DNA of 64,000 nucleotides from the NCBI GenBank assembly GCA_028289645.1, contig JANQOK010000012.1, positions 1 through 64,000 of the forward strand, in the 5' to 3' direction. The notes below the pieces were generated by a model. That model made no database searches and had not been told where the DNA came from. It saw only the letters and a list, made by a program, of their open reading frames with translations. The position numbers and the translations under genes are program-made. Positions 34,863-43,703 of the stretch are shown piece by piece; within the stretch, counting starts at the first letter, position 1; each line of letters begins with the position of its first letter. The DNA is from Anderseniella sp. (GTDB taxonomy: Bacteria > Pseudomonadota > Alphaproteobacteria > Rhizobiales > Aestuariivirgaceae).

Positions 34863-36139
34863 CAAGCCAGCCCCCGCCACACGGTCCGATCACGCCAGGC
34901 CTCACCTTTGACGGCGGTTTCCGCGCACTCTTTGAGTGAACCGAAGCACACTTCGACACCCAGCATGCCGGGCGCGTACCAGGCCCACTTGGCAGCATTT
35001 GTCATGACGCGGCCCGCGCAGCCGCGCACAGCGGGCGAAAAGTAGGTGCAAGTATCGACGATGATCTCGGCGCCGGCTTGTTCAAGCGCGTCAATCCAAC
35101 CTTTCTGTGCGGCGAGGTCGCGGACATGACGACTGGTGGAGATGTACAGTTTCGTGGCCGGGTTGATCTGGCGCCCGTGCAGCATCGGCACCAGTTCCGC
35201 GAACTCGGTGAACGAAAAGTGTGGTGTGCCGAGGGCGACCATCTCGACCGGACCATCCGCGGCGCTGGTCAGGTTGCGGCGGGCGGCAGCGAGGGTGTCC
35301 AAGGTGACGGCAATGGTCCGTGCCGGATGCAGCCCGGCAAACGCCGTGTCCCGGTCCGGTGCTTCCGGGGTGCGGCCGATGCCGTGCCAGTGCTCGACCC
35401 CGCCGGCGGCGGCAGCAGCAGCAGATATTGCCTTCAGGGCGTCTTCGCCCACATCTGGGTCCAGCTCATCGATGGCCGGCACCTGCTTGCCCGCGTGCTG
35501 TCCGATTACCGTGCCGAGCAGGTGGAAATAGATGTCCTGCCGTTTCAGGCTGTCAGGCACTGCGGAAGTGTCGAACAAGACCTGCGCCCGGCGCCCTTCA
35601 TCGGTGTGCAGTCCGCAAAGCGGTGCGTAACCGGTCAGCCCGCAGGCAACATCCAGATAGTCGCCATACTTGTTGGTACGTGCGCCGACGGCGGCATTGT
35701 AGAAACTGACCGCATTGCTTTCACCGACCACGATGTGGTCGCCGAAACCGGGTCCGCCGGGAAGCTGGTACGGGGCACAGGTCCACACGGTGCGGCAGCC
35801 AAGTTCGGCATAAAGCTGCATCAGTTCTTTCGCACCCCGGGCCATCTCGGTCTTCGGGTCGCGGATATTCTCGTCAGCAAGACTGACAAGGCCGTTGTTG
35901 GTCCATGCTGGAATCTCGAACCTGGCGCCTGCCTCGAGCATGAAACGGGCGAAGTCCACATGCGCGCGACCAGCGTAGAAGCAGGCGTCAATGTGGGCAA
36001 AGGTGACCGACACCAGTTCACATGCGCCCATGACATCGGCGGCACGTTTTACCAATTGCATGGCGAATTGCAGTGCCGGGCCCCGATCACCGTGAAGCAT
36101 CGCCGCGCAGTCGTCGTTCAGCTGCAGGCTCTCGGTCAT
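34862..36139 (-). CDS. Aconitase X catalytic subunit (DUF521)
   Basis: The 425-residue protein is the large AcnX domain: LVSVTFAHIDACFY, FEIPAWTNNGLVSLADEN, YQLPGGPGFGDHIVVGESNAV and the cysteine-containing VDTCTYFSPAVRG, where cysteines bind the iron-sulfur cluster. Together with the small subunit it probably dehydrates a hydroxy acid such as cis-3-hydroxy-L-proline. Both ends overlap neighbouring genes by a few bases. The presence of an amino-acid dehydrogenase and decarboxylase in the same operon leaves the substrate open. Confidence 0.85.
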   Translation of the reverse strand: MTESLQLNDDCAAMLHGDRGPALQFAMQLVKRAADVMGACELVSVTFAHIDACFYAGRAHVDFARFMLEAGARFEIPAWTNNGLVSLADENIRDPKTEMARGAKELMQLYAELGCRTVWTCAPYQLPGGPGFGDHIVVGESNAVSFYNAAVGARTNKYGDYLDVACGLTGYAPLCGLHTDEGRRAQVLFDTSAVPDSLKRQDIYFHLLGTVIGQHAGKQVPAIDELDPDVGEDALKAISAAAAAAGGVEHWHGIGRTPEAPDRDTAFAGLHPARTIAVTLDTLAAARRNLTSAADGPVEMVALGTPHFSFTEFAELVPMLHGRQINPATKLYISTSRHVRDLAAQKGWIDALEQAGAEIIVDTCTYFSPAVRGCAGRVMTNAAKWAWYAPGMLGVEVCFGSLKECAETAVKGEAWRDRTVWRGLA

Positions 36140-36834
36140 GCGGAGAGTTTCAGCATCTTGCTGATCAGCGCAAGCGTCTCGTTGTGGTCGCCGGTTACAT
36201 GTTCCGCGCCATTATCGGTCAGGCGCCGGCGGCGGTCCGGATGTACATGAAAGCCGATGAAGTGGGTGCCGTTTTTGCGGCCCGCCTCGAGATCGTTCAG
36301 GTTGTCGCCGATATAAACAACGCGATCTGCAGGCAGTGCCAGGTCCGAGATCACGCGGGCCAGCACTTCGTGCTTGTGGCCGCTCCTGTCGGCAGTGCCT
36401 GGATAGGCGCTCAGGCGATCCCACAACCCGGCCTGGCGAAGCCGGATTTCCGCTGCACATCTCAGGTTTGCCGTGGCAATGCCAAGCGCCAGTCCCGGCA
36501 TTGCAGCCAGGGCGCCGACGATGTCGTGGGCCTTGGGTACGATGCTGACTTCGAGCCGGCCGGTGGCAAAGCCGTCCGTCAGTTCGGCATCGTAGGCCTC
36601 GACAAAGGCGTCATAATGGGACGGCTCGAAGCGATCGCCCAAGTGTTCGCCGAGGACCTGGTGAATGATGTCGCGGTCATTGCGGACATTGTAGCTGTCC
36701 CAGTCGCGCGACAGCCCGGTGATGCCGAACACCTGCTCCAACGGCGCAAAAAACGCGTCCTCCTCCGGCTGGCGCAAATGCAGGAGCGGACCATCCACGT
36801 CGAAGATGACGGCGCAGTTGTGGGCGGCGGGCAC
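36136..36834 (-). CDS. HAD-family hydrolase
   Basis: The 232-residue protein has the three HAD motifs: FDVDGPLLHL near the N-terminus, IATANL in the middle, with lysine in HKHEVL, and YIGDNLNDLEAG near residue 175. A helical cap between motifs I and II makes it a phosphoglycolate-phosphatase-like member. Substrate is unknown. Its stop overlaps the AcnX start by 4 nt. Confidence 0.8.
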   Translation of the reverse strand: MPAAHNCAVIFDVDGPLLHLRQPEEDAFFAPLEQVFGITGLSRDWDSYNVRNDRDIIHQVLGEHLGDRFEPSHYDAFVEAYDAELTDGFATGRLEVSIVPKAHDIVGALAAMPGLALGIATANLRCAAEIRLRQAGLWDRLSAYPGTADRSGHKHEVLARVISDLALPADRVVYIGDNLNDLEAGRKNGTHFIGFHVHPDRRRRLTDNGAEHVTGDHNETLALISKMLKLSA

Positions 36835-36839
36835 GAGCT

Positions 36840-38438
36840 TCAGCCCTTCACGATGGCAGGACGGATTTCGATGACCACCGGCCCATCGGCGGCCAGCCCG
36901 GCCTTTATCGCCGCCGACAGTTCATCCAGGGTCTGTGGCCTGATCGCATCACAGTCATAGGCTTTGGCCAGGGCGGCGAAATCCGGATTGACGAGGGTGA
37001 CGGCGTTGGGCTGGATGCCCTTGTGTACCATGTCGTCGCGGATCTGGCCGAGGGCGTCGTTGTTCCACAACAGCACAACCAGTGGCTTGCCCAGTTCTGC
37101 CGCAGTGCCCAGTTCATTTATAGTGTACTGCACGCCGTAGTCGCCGGCCATGGCGACCACGGGCCGGTCAGGACACGCGACCCGGGCGCCGATGGCTGCG
37201 GGAAGCGCGTAGCCCAATGTGCCGAAGCCGGCCGGGTGCAGGTAGCAGTCTGGTTGTGAAAACTTCAACACCTCGTTGGCGGCATAGGCAATCTGCGTCA
37301 TGTCGGATGCAACGATGGTGTCGGCCGGCAGGGCGGCGCGAACCGTATCCAGCACCGTCGTGATGGTTTCGCGCAGGTCGTCGTGGCTGTCGGCGCAGGC
37401 AATACGCAGTTCCCTGACCTCCTCGGCGCGGCCGGCGGTCTTGTCGGTGCCCGGCAGGCCGGCAGAGATGGCGGACAGGACCGCGTCCGCATCCGCGGTG
37501 ATCGGCAGGTCTGCCGGATACGGCCGGGCCAGGGTGGCCGGGTCGATATCGACCCTGATCAGGCCGGTGGTGATATCGAATGTCTGGTACCAGAGATCGG
37601 TTTCCGACAGCTCCGTGCCGACCGCCAGAATGGCATCAGCCGCCATGATGGTTTTCGTCGCCAGCGGGTTGGGCAGAACCGATCCGGCGAGCAACGGATG
37701 ATCATCCGCCATGGTGCCCTTGGCGGCAATTGTGGTGAAGACGATGGCGCCGGTTTTTTCAGCCACTTCGGCAGCAGCACTGCCGGCATGACGGGCACCG
37801 CCGCCCAGAATGATGACTGGCCTTTTCGCAGCCGACAGCCTGGCGACGGCAGCTTCGATCTGTTCGGCTGTGGCTTGCGGTTTCGATGCCAGTGCGCGCG
37901 CCTGCCAGCCTTTGCCGGCGGGTCTCCTGAGCACGTCGAGGGGGATTTCCAGATACACCGGCCGCGGCCTGGCGGAGGCGAACAGCGCAAACGCCTCGGC
38001 GATGCGATCCTGCACGTCCCTGGCCGAGTAGCAGGTCGATGCGATCTGCGAAACCGTGGCAGCCGCGTTGAGCTGCGAGCGCATTTCATGCAGCCTGCCG
38101 CGTCCCTGTCCCCAGTTCTTCAAGTCAAGCGTCGATGAAATCACCAGCATGGGGACGGAGTCCGAATAGGCCTGGCCCATCGGCGTCATGATGTTGGTGA
38201 GGCCGGGGCCGGTAATGGTGAAGCACACGCCGGGCTTGCCGGAGGCGCGGGCGTAGCCATCGGCCATGAAGCCGGCTCCCTGTTCATGCCGGGTCAGGAC
38301 GTGGGTAATGCCGGAGCGGGGCAGGGCCCGGTACATTTCGACATTGTGCACGCCGGGAATACCGAACACGTCGGTGACACCATAGGCCTCCAGCAGTCCA
38401 ACCAGTGCTTCCCCGACACTTACGCCACCATCTCTCAT
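36840..38438 (-). CDS. Thiamine-diphosphate decarboxylase, AruI/acetolactate synthase-like
   Basis: The ATG at 38438 has AGGGA 8 nt upstream and gives 532 residues (a GTG at 38444 is also in frame). The ThDP-enzyme layout is complete: glutamate in RHEQGAGFMADGYARASG, a central NAD/FAD-like domain, and the C-terminal AGDYGVQYTINELGTA metal-binding motif. It resembles 5-guanidino-2-oxopentanoate decarboxylase (AruI). The neighbouring D-arginine-dehydrogenase-like gene would supply its substrate, which supports this reading, but other 2-oxo acids are possible. Confidence 0.75.
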   Translation of the reverse strand: MRDGGVSVGEALVGLLEAYGVTDVFGIPGVHNVEMYRALPRSGITHVLTRHEQGAGFMADGYARASGKPGVCFTITGPGLTNIMTPMGQAYSDSVPMLVISSTLDLKNWGQGRGRLHEMRSQLNAAATVSQIASTCYSARDVQDRIAEAFALFASARPRPVYLEIPLDVLRRPAGKGWQARALASKPQATAEQIEAAVARLSAAKRPVIILGGGARHAGSAAAEVAEKTGAIVFTTIAAKGTMADDHPLLAGSVLPNPLATKTIMAADAILAVGTELSETDLWYQTFDITTGLIRVDIDPATLARPYPADLPITADADAVLSAISAGLPGTDKTAGRAEEVRELRIACADSHDDLRETITTVLDTVRAALPADTIVASDMTQIAYAANEVLKFSQPDCYLHPAGFGTLGYALPAAIGARVACPDRPVVAMAGDYGVQYTINELGTAAELGKPLVVLLWNNDALGQIRDDMVHKGIQPNAVTLVNPDFAALAKAYDCDAIRPQTLDELSAAIKAGLAADGPVVIEIRPAIVKG

Positions 38439-38455
38439 TTGCACTTTCCCTTTGT

Positions 38456-39568
38456 TCAGTGGGCGAACCTTGTAGGCGATATGGTCGCTAATTCAAGCCC
38501 CTGAGCTGCAATATCTCCGGGGGGGTTCTCACCTCTGATCAGTGCGGCGGAGAGTCTGGACAGGGCCGGTGCAGTCTGAATGCCGTAACCGCCCTGACCG
38601 GCCAGCCAGAAGAAGTTGTCGACCTGCTCGTCAAACCCCGCGACCGGATTTCCGTCATCTGCAAAACTGCGCAGGCCGCCCCAGGTGTGGCCGATATGGG
38701 TGACTTCGAAGTCAATCACGTTGTGAAACTTCTCGACCGCCTCGGCCAGCGCCATGTCGTCAGCCCAGGCATCGTGCGGCTCGACCGGTGTGGCATCGGC
38801 CGGCGACAGCATCAGCTTGCCGCCCATGGGTTTGAAGTAGAACGTTTCCCCGGCGCCGAAACACAATGGCCATTGGTCGACGCCGGCGCTTGCCGGTAGG
38901 TCAAGCAGCACGGCCGAGCGGCGCTTCGGCGTGATGTCGATGGGCTGTGCCTGTGCCAGCCCGGCAATGGGTGTGGCCCAGGCGCCGGCCGCGTTGACAA
39001 CCATGCCGCAGCTCAGGTCGCCGTCGGATGTCTGCACCTGCCAGGCGCCATAGTGACGGGTGAAACCGGTGACCTCCGTTTTCGTCATCACGGTGCCGCC
39101 GCGTGCCTTGAACCGTTTGATGTAGCCCTGTAGCAACAGGTCGACGTCCAGGTCGCGGGCATGATCGTCGCTCAATGCGGCAATCAGCGCATCGGTCTTC
39201 ATCAGCGGTACCTTGTCCCTGAGTTCGTCAAGCGGCAGGGGCCGCAGGCCAAGTGCTTCGCCTTCAGCCATGTGGGCTTCGTCACCCGGGCCGACCATCA
39301 TCACCTCGCCGCGTGGCGACAGCAGCGGTGCGGCTGCAAATTCGTTGGGCGAGGCGACGAAGAACGCCTCGCTGGCGCGGGCCAGCGCCTGGATGGCCGG
39401 AGGGCCATAGCTGGGCACAAAGGTGGCGGCCGACCTGCCGGTCGAGTGGTAACCGGCCTGCGGTTCGCGTTCGACCACGCAAACCTTGTGGGTTTCGGCA
39501 AGTTCTGCGGCTGCCGAGAACCCGGCCATGCCACCGCCAATCACCACGATGTCGAAAATTCTGCTCAT
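38456..39568 (-). CDS. FAD-dependent D-amino-acid dehydrogenase, D-arginine dehydrogenase-like
   Basis: The 370-residue protein has the GxGxxG-type FAD motif (IVVIGGGMAGFSAAAEL), the GYHSTGRSAA segment, ITPKRRSA, THIGHTWGGLRSFADDGNPVAG region motifs and a final GQGGYGIQTAPA. These follow the Pseudomonas D-arginine dehydrogenase (DauA) pattern closely. The enzyme would turn D-arginine or another D-amino acid into the 2-oxo acid. It is the first gene of the operon and precedes the AruI-like decarboxylase by 17 bp. Confidence 0.8.
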   Translation of the reverse strand: MSRIFDIVVIGGGMAGFSAAAELAETHKVCVVEREPQAGYHSTGRSAATFVPSYGPPAIQALARASEAFFVASPNEFAAAPLLSPRGEVMMVGPGDEAHMAEGEALGLRPLPLDELRDKVPLMKTDALIAALSDDHARDLDVDLLLQGYIKRFKARGGTVMTKTEVTGFTRHYGAWQVQTSDGDLSCGMVVNAAGAWATPIAGLAQAQPIDITPKRRSAVLLDLPASAGVDQWPLCFGAGETFYFKPMGGKLMLSPADATPVEPHDAWADDMALAEAVEKFHNVIDFEVTHIGHTWGGLRSFADDGNPVAGFDEQVDNFFWLAGQGGYGIQTAPALSRLSAALIRGENPPGDIAAQGLELATISPTRFAH

Positions 39569-39663
39569 GAAGGGTCCGGACTCCGCTCAAGGTGCATTGC
39601 GTTTCAATGATTTCTGACGGCATTGTTGTCTGACTATTCACGCGCCGTCGAGGGGCTATCAGA

Positions 39664-40845
39664 ATGAGTGAAGCGGTATTGCATTTTTCGCATGACGAGT
39701 ATCAGGCCCGTCTTGCCAGGACCCGCGCCGAGATGGGCCGGCGCGGGCTCGATCTGCTGATTGTGTCGGACCCGTCCAACATGGGCTGGCTGACCGGGTA
39801 TGATGGCTGGTCGTTCTACGTGCATCAGGCGGTGTTGCTGGGTCTTGAAGGCGAGCCGGTGTGGTGGGGGCGCTCGATGGATGCCAACGGGGCCTACCGG
39901 ACAGCCTTCATGCAGCATGACAACATCATCGGGTATCCCGATCATTTCGTGCAGTCGACGGAACGGCATCCGATGGATCACCTGTCCGGCATTATAACAG
40001 AGCGCGGCTGGCAAGACGGGCGCATCGGCGTCGAAATGGACAACTACTGGTTCACCGCTGCGGCCTGGGAAGCGCTAAAGACGCATTTGCCCGGGGCCAG
40101 TTTCTCAGATGCCAACGGGCTGGTGAACTGGCAACGTGCCGTCAAATCACCGCAGGAAATCGAGTTCATGCGCCGGGCTGCCGGTATCGTCGAGCGCATG
40201 CATGCAACCATTGCCGATATGGCCGAGCCAGGCCTGCCCAAGAACAAGCTGGTGGCGGAACTGTACAAGGTGTCCATCGAGGGCGCCAATGGCCACTGGG
40301 GCGACTATCCGGCAATCGTGCCGATGCTGCCGTCCGGCATGGATGCAACCGCACCGCACCTGACCTGGAACGATGCGCCGTTCAAGGCCGGGGAGGCCAC
40401 GTTCTTTGAAATCGCCGGCTGTTACCGGCGGTACAACTGCCCGCAGTCGCGCACCCTGTTTCTCGGTCAGGTGCCACAGAAGTACCTGGACGCTGAAAAA
40501 GCCGTGCTTGAGGCGGTGGACAAGGGGCTGGAACAAGCGCGGCCTGGCAACACATGCGAAGACATCGCTATTGCGTTTTACGATACGCTGGAGCGGCACG
40601 GATTTTCCAAGGATTCCAGGACCGGATACTCCATCGGCCTCAGCTATCCGCCGGATTGGGGTGAGCGCACCATGTCGTTCCGGCGCGGCGACAAGACGGT
40701 GCTTGAGCCGAGCATGATCTTTCATTTCATGCCGGCCCTGTGGCTCGACGATGGCGGACTGGAGATCACCGAGCCGATCCTGATTACCGAAACCGGCGTG
40801 GAATGCCTGTGCTCCACGCCGCGCCAGCTGTTTGTGAAGGAATAA
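39664..40845 (+). CDS. M24-family metallohydrolase, ectoine hydrolase (DoeA)-like
   Basis: The 393-residue protein has the creatinase-like N-domain and a pita-bread catalytic domain. The segments NMGWLTGYDGWSFYVHQ, RTGYSIGLSYPPDWGERTM and ITETGVECL match the ectoine hydrolase branch well. Ectoine hydrolase opens the ring to N-acetyl-diaminobutyrate. No DoeB, DoeX or ectoine TRAP transporter is adjacent, so a different N-acyl or cyclic amidine substrate is possible. It is divergent from the D-amino-acid dehydrogenase gene and lies 4 bp before the glycosylase gene. Confidence 0.65.
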   Translation: MSEAVLHFSHDEYQARLARTRAEMGRRGLDLLIVSDPSNMGWLTGYDGWSFYVHQAVLLGLEGEPVWWGRSMDANGAYRTAFMQHDNIIGYPDHFVQSTERHPMDHLSGIITERGWQDGRIGVEMDNYWFTAAAWEALKTHLPGASFSDANGLVNWQRAVKSPQEIEFMRRAAGIVERMHATIADMAEPGLPKNKLVAELYKVSIEGANGHWGDYPAIVPMLPSGMDATAPHLTWNDAPFKAGEATFFEIAGCYRRYNCPQSRTLFLGQVPQKYLDAEKAVLEAVDKGLEQARPGNTCEDIAIAFYDTLERHGFSKDSRTGYSIGLSYPPDWGERTMSFRRGDKTVLEPSMIFHFMPALWLDDGGLEITEPILITETGVECLCSTPRQLFVKE

Positions 40846-40849
40846 GATT

Positions 40850-41518
40850 ATGCGTCATTTTGCGGAGATTGAAACATTGGCCGCCAACAACAAGGGCGGC
40901 GAAGCGGCAATGGAGGCCTTGCTGCCAGCGGTGCCGAAGCAATCCGAGATTGTTGCACTGGGAGATGATCGCTGGCTGGCAAACTTTGCCCGCTGCATCT
41001 TCAATTCCGGCTTCAACTGGAAAGTCATCGAGAAAAAATGGCCCGGGTTCGAGGAGGCGTTTCACGGCTTCAATCCGAATTTCCTGGCGATGCTGCCGGA
41101 CGAGGAATACGAAGCGCTGCTCAAAGACACCCGCATTGTGCGGCATGGTGCCAAAATCATGTCGGTGCGCGACAACGCGATCTGGCTGGTTGAACTGGCG
41201 CGCGAACACGGCAGCGCAGCGCAGTTTCTCGGCGCCTGGCCGGCATCCGACCAGATCGGTTTGCTGGAACTGATGAAGAAACAGGGGTCACGTCTCGGCG
41301 GCAACACCGGACAGTATACGCTGCGTTTTATCGGCAAGGACGGCTTCATCCTGTCGGCAGATGTCAGCAATGCGCTGATGCGCGAGGGCGTTGTGGCCAA
41401 GACACCATCGTCGAAAAAGGACATGGCCGCGGTCCAGGCTGCCTTCAACCAATGGCATGAAGAAACCGGCCGGCCCTACACCCACCTGAGCCGTATTCTG
41501 GCGATGAGTGTGGGGTAG
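40850..41518 (+). CDS. DNA-3-methyladenine glycosylase I family protein
   Basis: The 222-residue protein matches the TAG family: the LGDDRWLANFARCIFNSGFNW stretch region near residue 40, a helix-rich body with FLAMLPDEEYEALL, and a C-terminal segment with the SADVSNALMREG motif. It lacks the usual N-terminal CxWC start, so it belongs to a more distant branch. The family excises 3-methyladenine from DNA; activity here is inferred. It probably shares a transcript with the M24 gene. Confidence 0.7.
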   Translation: MRHFAEIETLAANNKGGEAAMEALLPAVPKQSEIVALGDDRWLANFARCIFNSGFNWKVIEKKWPGFEEAFHGFNPNFLAMLPDEEYEALLKDTRIVRHGAKIMSVRDNAIWLVELAREHGSAAQFLGAWPASDQIGLLELMKKQGSRLGGNTGQYTLRFIGKDGFILSADVSNALMREGVVAKTPSSKKDMAAVQAAFNQWHEETGRPYTHLSRILAMSVG

Positions 41519-41531
41519 GGCACCGATTTCA

Positions 41532-41912
41532 TCATTGGTTTGAACGCCTGGGTGGTGCGGTGATCGCCAACCCGATGACGGCGACGGCGGCAACCTGACC
41601 GGCGATCACGGCCGGCCAGATCAGGGCAAACTGCGCATCCAGATATTTTTGCGGTCCGTAGGACAGCAGGGCCATCAGGGCGGCCAGAACTGACAGGACA
41701 CGACCTGAAGCGGTGTCCAGCGGCCCGAGAACGATGGCGGCGGTGGCAGTCGACAGGGCAGCGCCCAGAAACGGCGCGATGGCGAACAGGGGAATGGTTG
41801 CCGGTGGATGCGGGGCGGACTGGGCAAACAGGGCGCCGAGCATGGTCACCTGCAAGACAATCAGTGCGCTAAGGGCCGCATTGGCGTGCCGGGTGCGGGC
41901 AGAGGTCATCAT
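41532..41912 (-). CDS. Small four-helix membrane protein
   Basis: The ATG at 41912 has GGAG 6 nt upstream and gives 126 residues; longer in-frame starts up to 41963 lack this. Four hydrophobic helices cover most of the chain and there are no other motifs. I do not recognise the family. It is divergent from the TetR gene and is probably its target. Confidence 0.65.
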   Translation of the reverse strand: MMTSARTRHANAALSALIVLQVTMLGALFAQSAPHPPATIPLFAIAPFLGAALSTATAAIVLGPLDTASGRVLSVLAALMALLSYGPQKYLDAQFALIWPAVIAGQVAAVAVIGLAITAPPRRSNQ

Positions 41913-41934
41913 GACTGACTCCATAAACGTAATT

Positions 41935-41979
41935 ATATGTACGGTTGAAGTTATCCGTAACAATATGTACGCTTATTGT
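41935..41979. promoter_or_regulatory. Probable TetR operator: direct and inverted repeats
   Basis: ATATGTACG occurs twice in the same orientation, at 41935-41943 and 41963-41971 (28 bp apart). The second copy lies inside a perfect inverted repeat, ACAATA (41960-41965) and TATTGT (41974-41979), with an 8-bp centre. The site is 25 bp before the tetR ATG and close to the membrane-protein start, the usual place for a TetR operator. Confidence 0.6.
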
Positions 41980-42003
41980 CAACGACCTTTGGAGACCTGA
42001 CCG

Positions 42004-42621
42004 ATGCGGGATGAAAACAAGGCGGCGCGCAAGCGACGCATCGAGCAGGCTGCTCTGGAACTGCTGGCCAGCAAAGGCTATCTAGCAACATCGATGCTGT
42101 CGGTGGCCAAGCGTGCCAAGGCGTCAAACGAAACGCTCTACAACTGGTACGGCAACAAACAGGGATTGTTCAGATCCCTTGTTGAGACCAATGCCCGCGA
42201 GGTCAGGACATTGCTGGAAAATGACCTGGCGCAGCACAGGCCGCCCGAGGCCACGCTGAAGGCGCTGGGGCCGCTGCTGCTGGGGTTGCTGGTCAGCGAC
42301 CGGGCCATCACGCTCAACAAGGCGGCCGCGGCAGACCCGTCAGGTGAACTGGCGCGGGAACTGACACAGGCGGGCAGGGGGACGGTGGCTCCGCTGATTG
42401 CAGATGTTTTTATAAAGGCACGAGACGCCGGTATCCTGAGCTTTGACGATGCCGGCAAGGCAGTCGGTCTTTATCTCGACCTGCTTGTTGGCGATCTGCA
42501 GATCAGGCGGGTGCTGGGCGCCATGCCGGCCCCGACGCAATCGCAGATCGACCTCCGTGCCGGCCGGGCGCTGGATGATCTGAAACTGCTTCTCAGTGCC
42601 GACCATGATCGGGCGCAATAG
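42004..42621 (+). CDS. TetR/AcrR family transcriptional regulator
   Basis: The 205-residue protein has an N-terminal HTH (about 10-57) with ALELLASKGYLATSM and ASNETLYNWYGNKQGLF, and a helical ligand domain of the TetR C-terminal 'AefR-like' kind. GGAG lies 9 nt before the ATG. It probably represses itself and the divergent membrane protein through the palindrome at 41960-41979. Confidence 0.9.
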   Translation: MRDENKAARKRRIEQAALELLASKGYLATSMLSVAKRAKASNETLYNWYGNKQGLFRSLVETNAREVRTLLENDLAQHRPPEATLKALGPLLLGLLVSDRAITLNKAAAADPSGELARELTQAGRGTVAPLIADVFIKARDAGILSFDDAGKAVGLYLDLLVGDLQIRRVLGAMPAPTQSQIDLRAGRALDDLKLLLSADHDRAQ

Positions 42622-42729
42622 GACAACTGTAACAAAATTGATTTATCGAACGCAGCAGAAGTTCATCACTTTGTTTGAACTGGCACCAGGTCGTGCTGTA
42701 ATGGCGCACGGCCTGCAGAAGGATCTTTC

Positions 42730-43638
42730 ATGCGCGTTAGGAACCTCGACACGTTCTACTGGATCGCCAGCCTCGGCAGCTTCCGGGCTGCGGCCGAAAA
42801 ACTCAATCTGACGCAACCGGCGGTTTCGGCCCGTATTCAGGTGCTTGAGCAGGACCTCGGCACGGAGGTGTTTGAGCGCGAAGTCAGAAATGCCGAGCTG
42901 ACATCAGACGGCCGGCGACTGCTGGCCTATGCCGAACGGCTGATGAACCTCGAGCAGGACGTGCTGGCGGCGTTTGCCGCCTCCTCAAACATTCGGCAGA
43001 CGATCCGTCTCGGCGCATCGGAAACGATAGTGTCCACCTGGCTGCCTGATTTCATGGGCCATTTGAGCCAGTCCCGCCCGCATCTGTGCTTTGACCTGCG
43101 GGTCGATTCAACCGACAATCTGAGAAATGCATTGGTTGCCCGGGAGGTGGACCTGGCCCTTCTGATGGGTCCGGTTGCCGAGGTCAGCGTGACCAATTGC
43201 GAGCTTTGCGCCTACGAGATGATATTCGCGGCATCCCGGGATATTGCCGGCTTGCATGCGACGTGGACCCTGGATGATATTGCGGGTCAGTCGGTTCTGA
43301 CGTTTGCCAACAATACCAAACCCAGCCGTCAGATCCGGGAGTTGCTGGTTCAGAACTCATCGCAGCTGCCTGACATGACGACATCAACTTCGCTCGGTGC
43401 GCTGATCCGGCTGGCAAAGTCAGGCATGGGGATTTGCGCGGTGCCCAGGGCCGTTATCGAAGCGGAACTGGCCGCCGGCGAACTGGTGCCTCTCACCACG
43501 CAGGTGCGACTGCCGGAAATCGCCTTCACCGCATCCTACGTGTCGGGCAGTCCGGCAAATAAGTTGATGAATGACATCAGCGAAAGCGCCGTGGCGTTTC
43601 TCGAAGATCGGCTAATAGAAAATATTTATCAAGTTTGA
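42730..43638 (+). CDS. LysR-family transcriptional regulator
   Basis: The 302-residue protein has the N-terminal winged HTH (NLDTFYWIASLGSFRAAAEKL, LTQPAVSARIQ) and the periplasmic-binding-like effector domain. It lies just upstream, same strand, of the DUF1445 hydro-lyase and TRAP genes, which makes it the likely regulator of them. The 65-bp gap at 43639-43703 is AT-rich at its start. Confidence 0.9.
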   Translation: MRVRNLDTFYWIASLGSFRAAAEKLNLTQPAVSARIQVLEQDLGTEVFEREVRNAELTSDGRRLLAYAERLMNLEQDVLAAFAASSNIRQTIRLGASETIVSTWLPDFMGHLSQSRPHLCFDLRVDSTDNLRNALVAREVDLALLMGPVAEVSVTNCELCAYEMIFAASRDIAGLHATWTLDDIAGQSVLTFANNTKPSRQIRELLVQNSSQLPDMTTSTSLGALIRLAKSGMGICAVPRAVIEAELAAGELVPLTTQVRLPEIAFTASYVSGSPANKLMNDISESAVAFLEDRLIENIYQV

Positions 43639-43703
43639 AAAATAAGTTCGATTTGATTTTTTGCACTTAGCCATCTTTGCTTGAGCGCAGGAGGTGGCCG
43701 GGT

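Noticed and set aside
35078-36250. 390-codon plus-strand ORF
   Set aside because: Antisense shadow of aconitase X.
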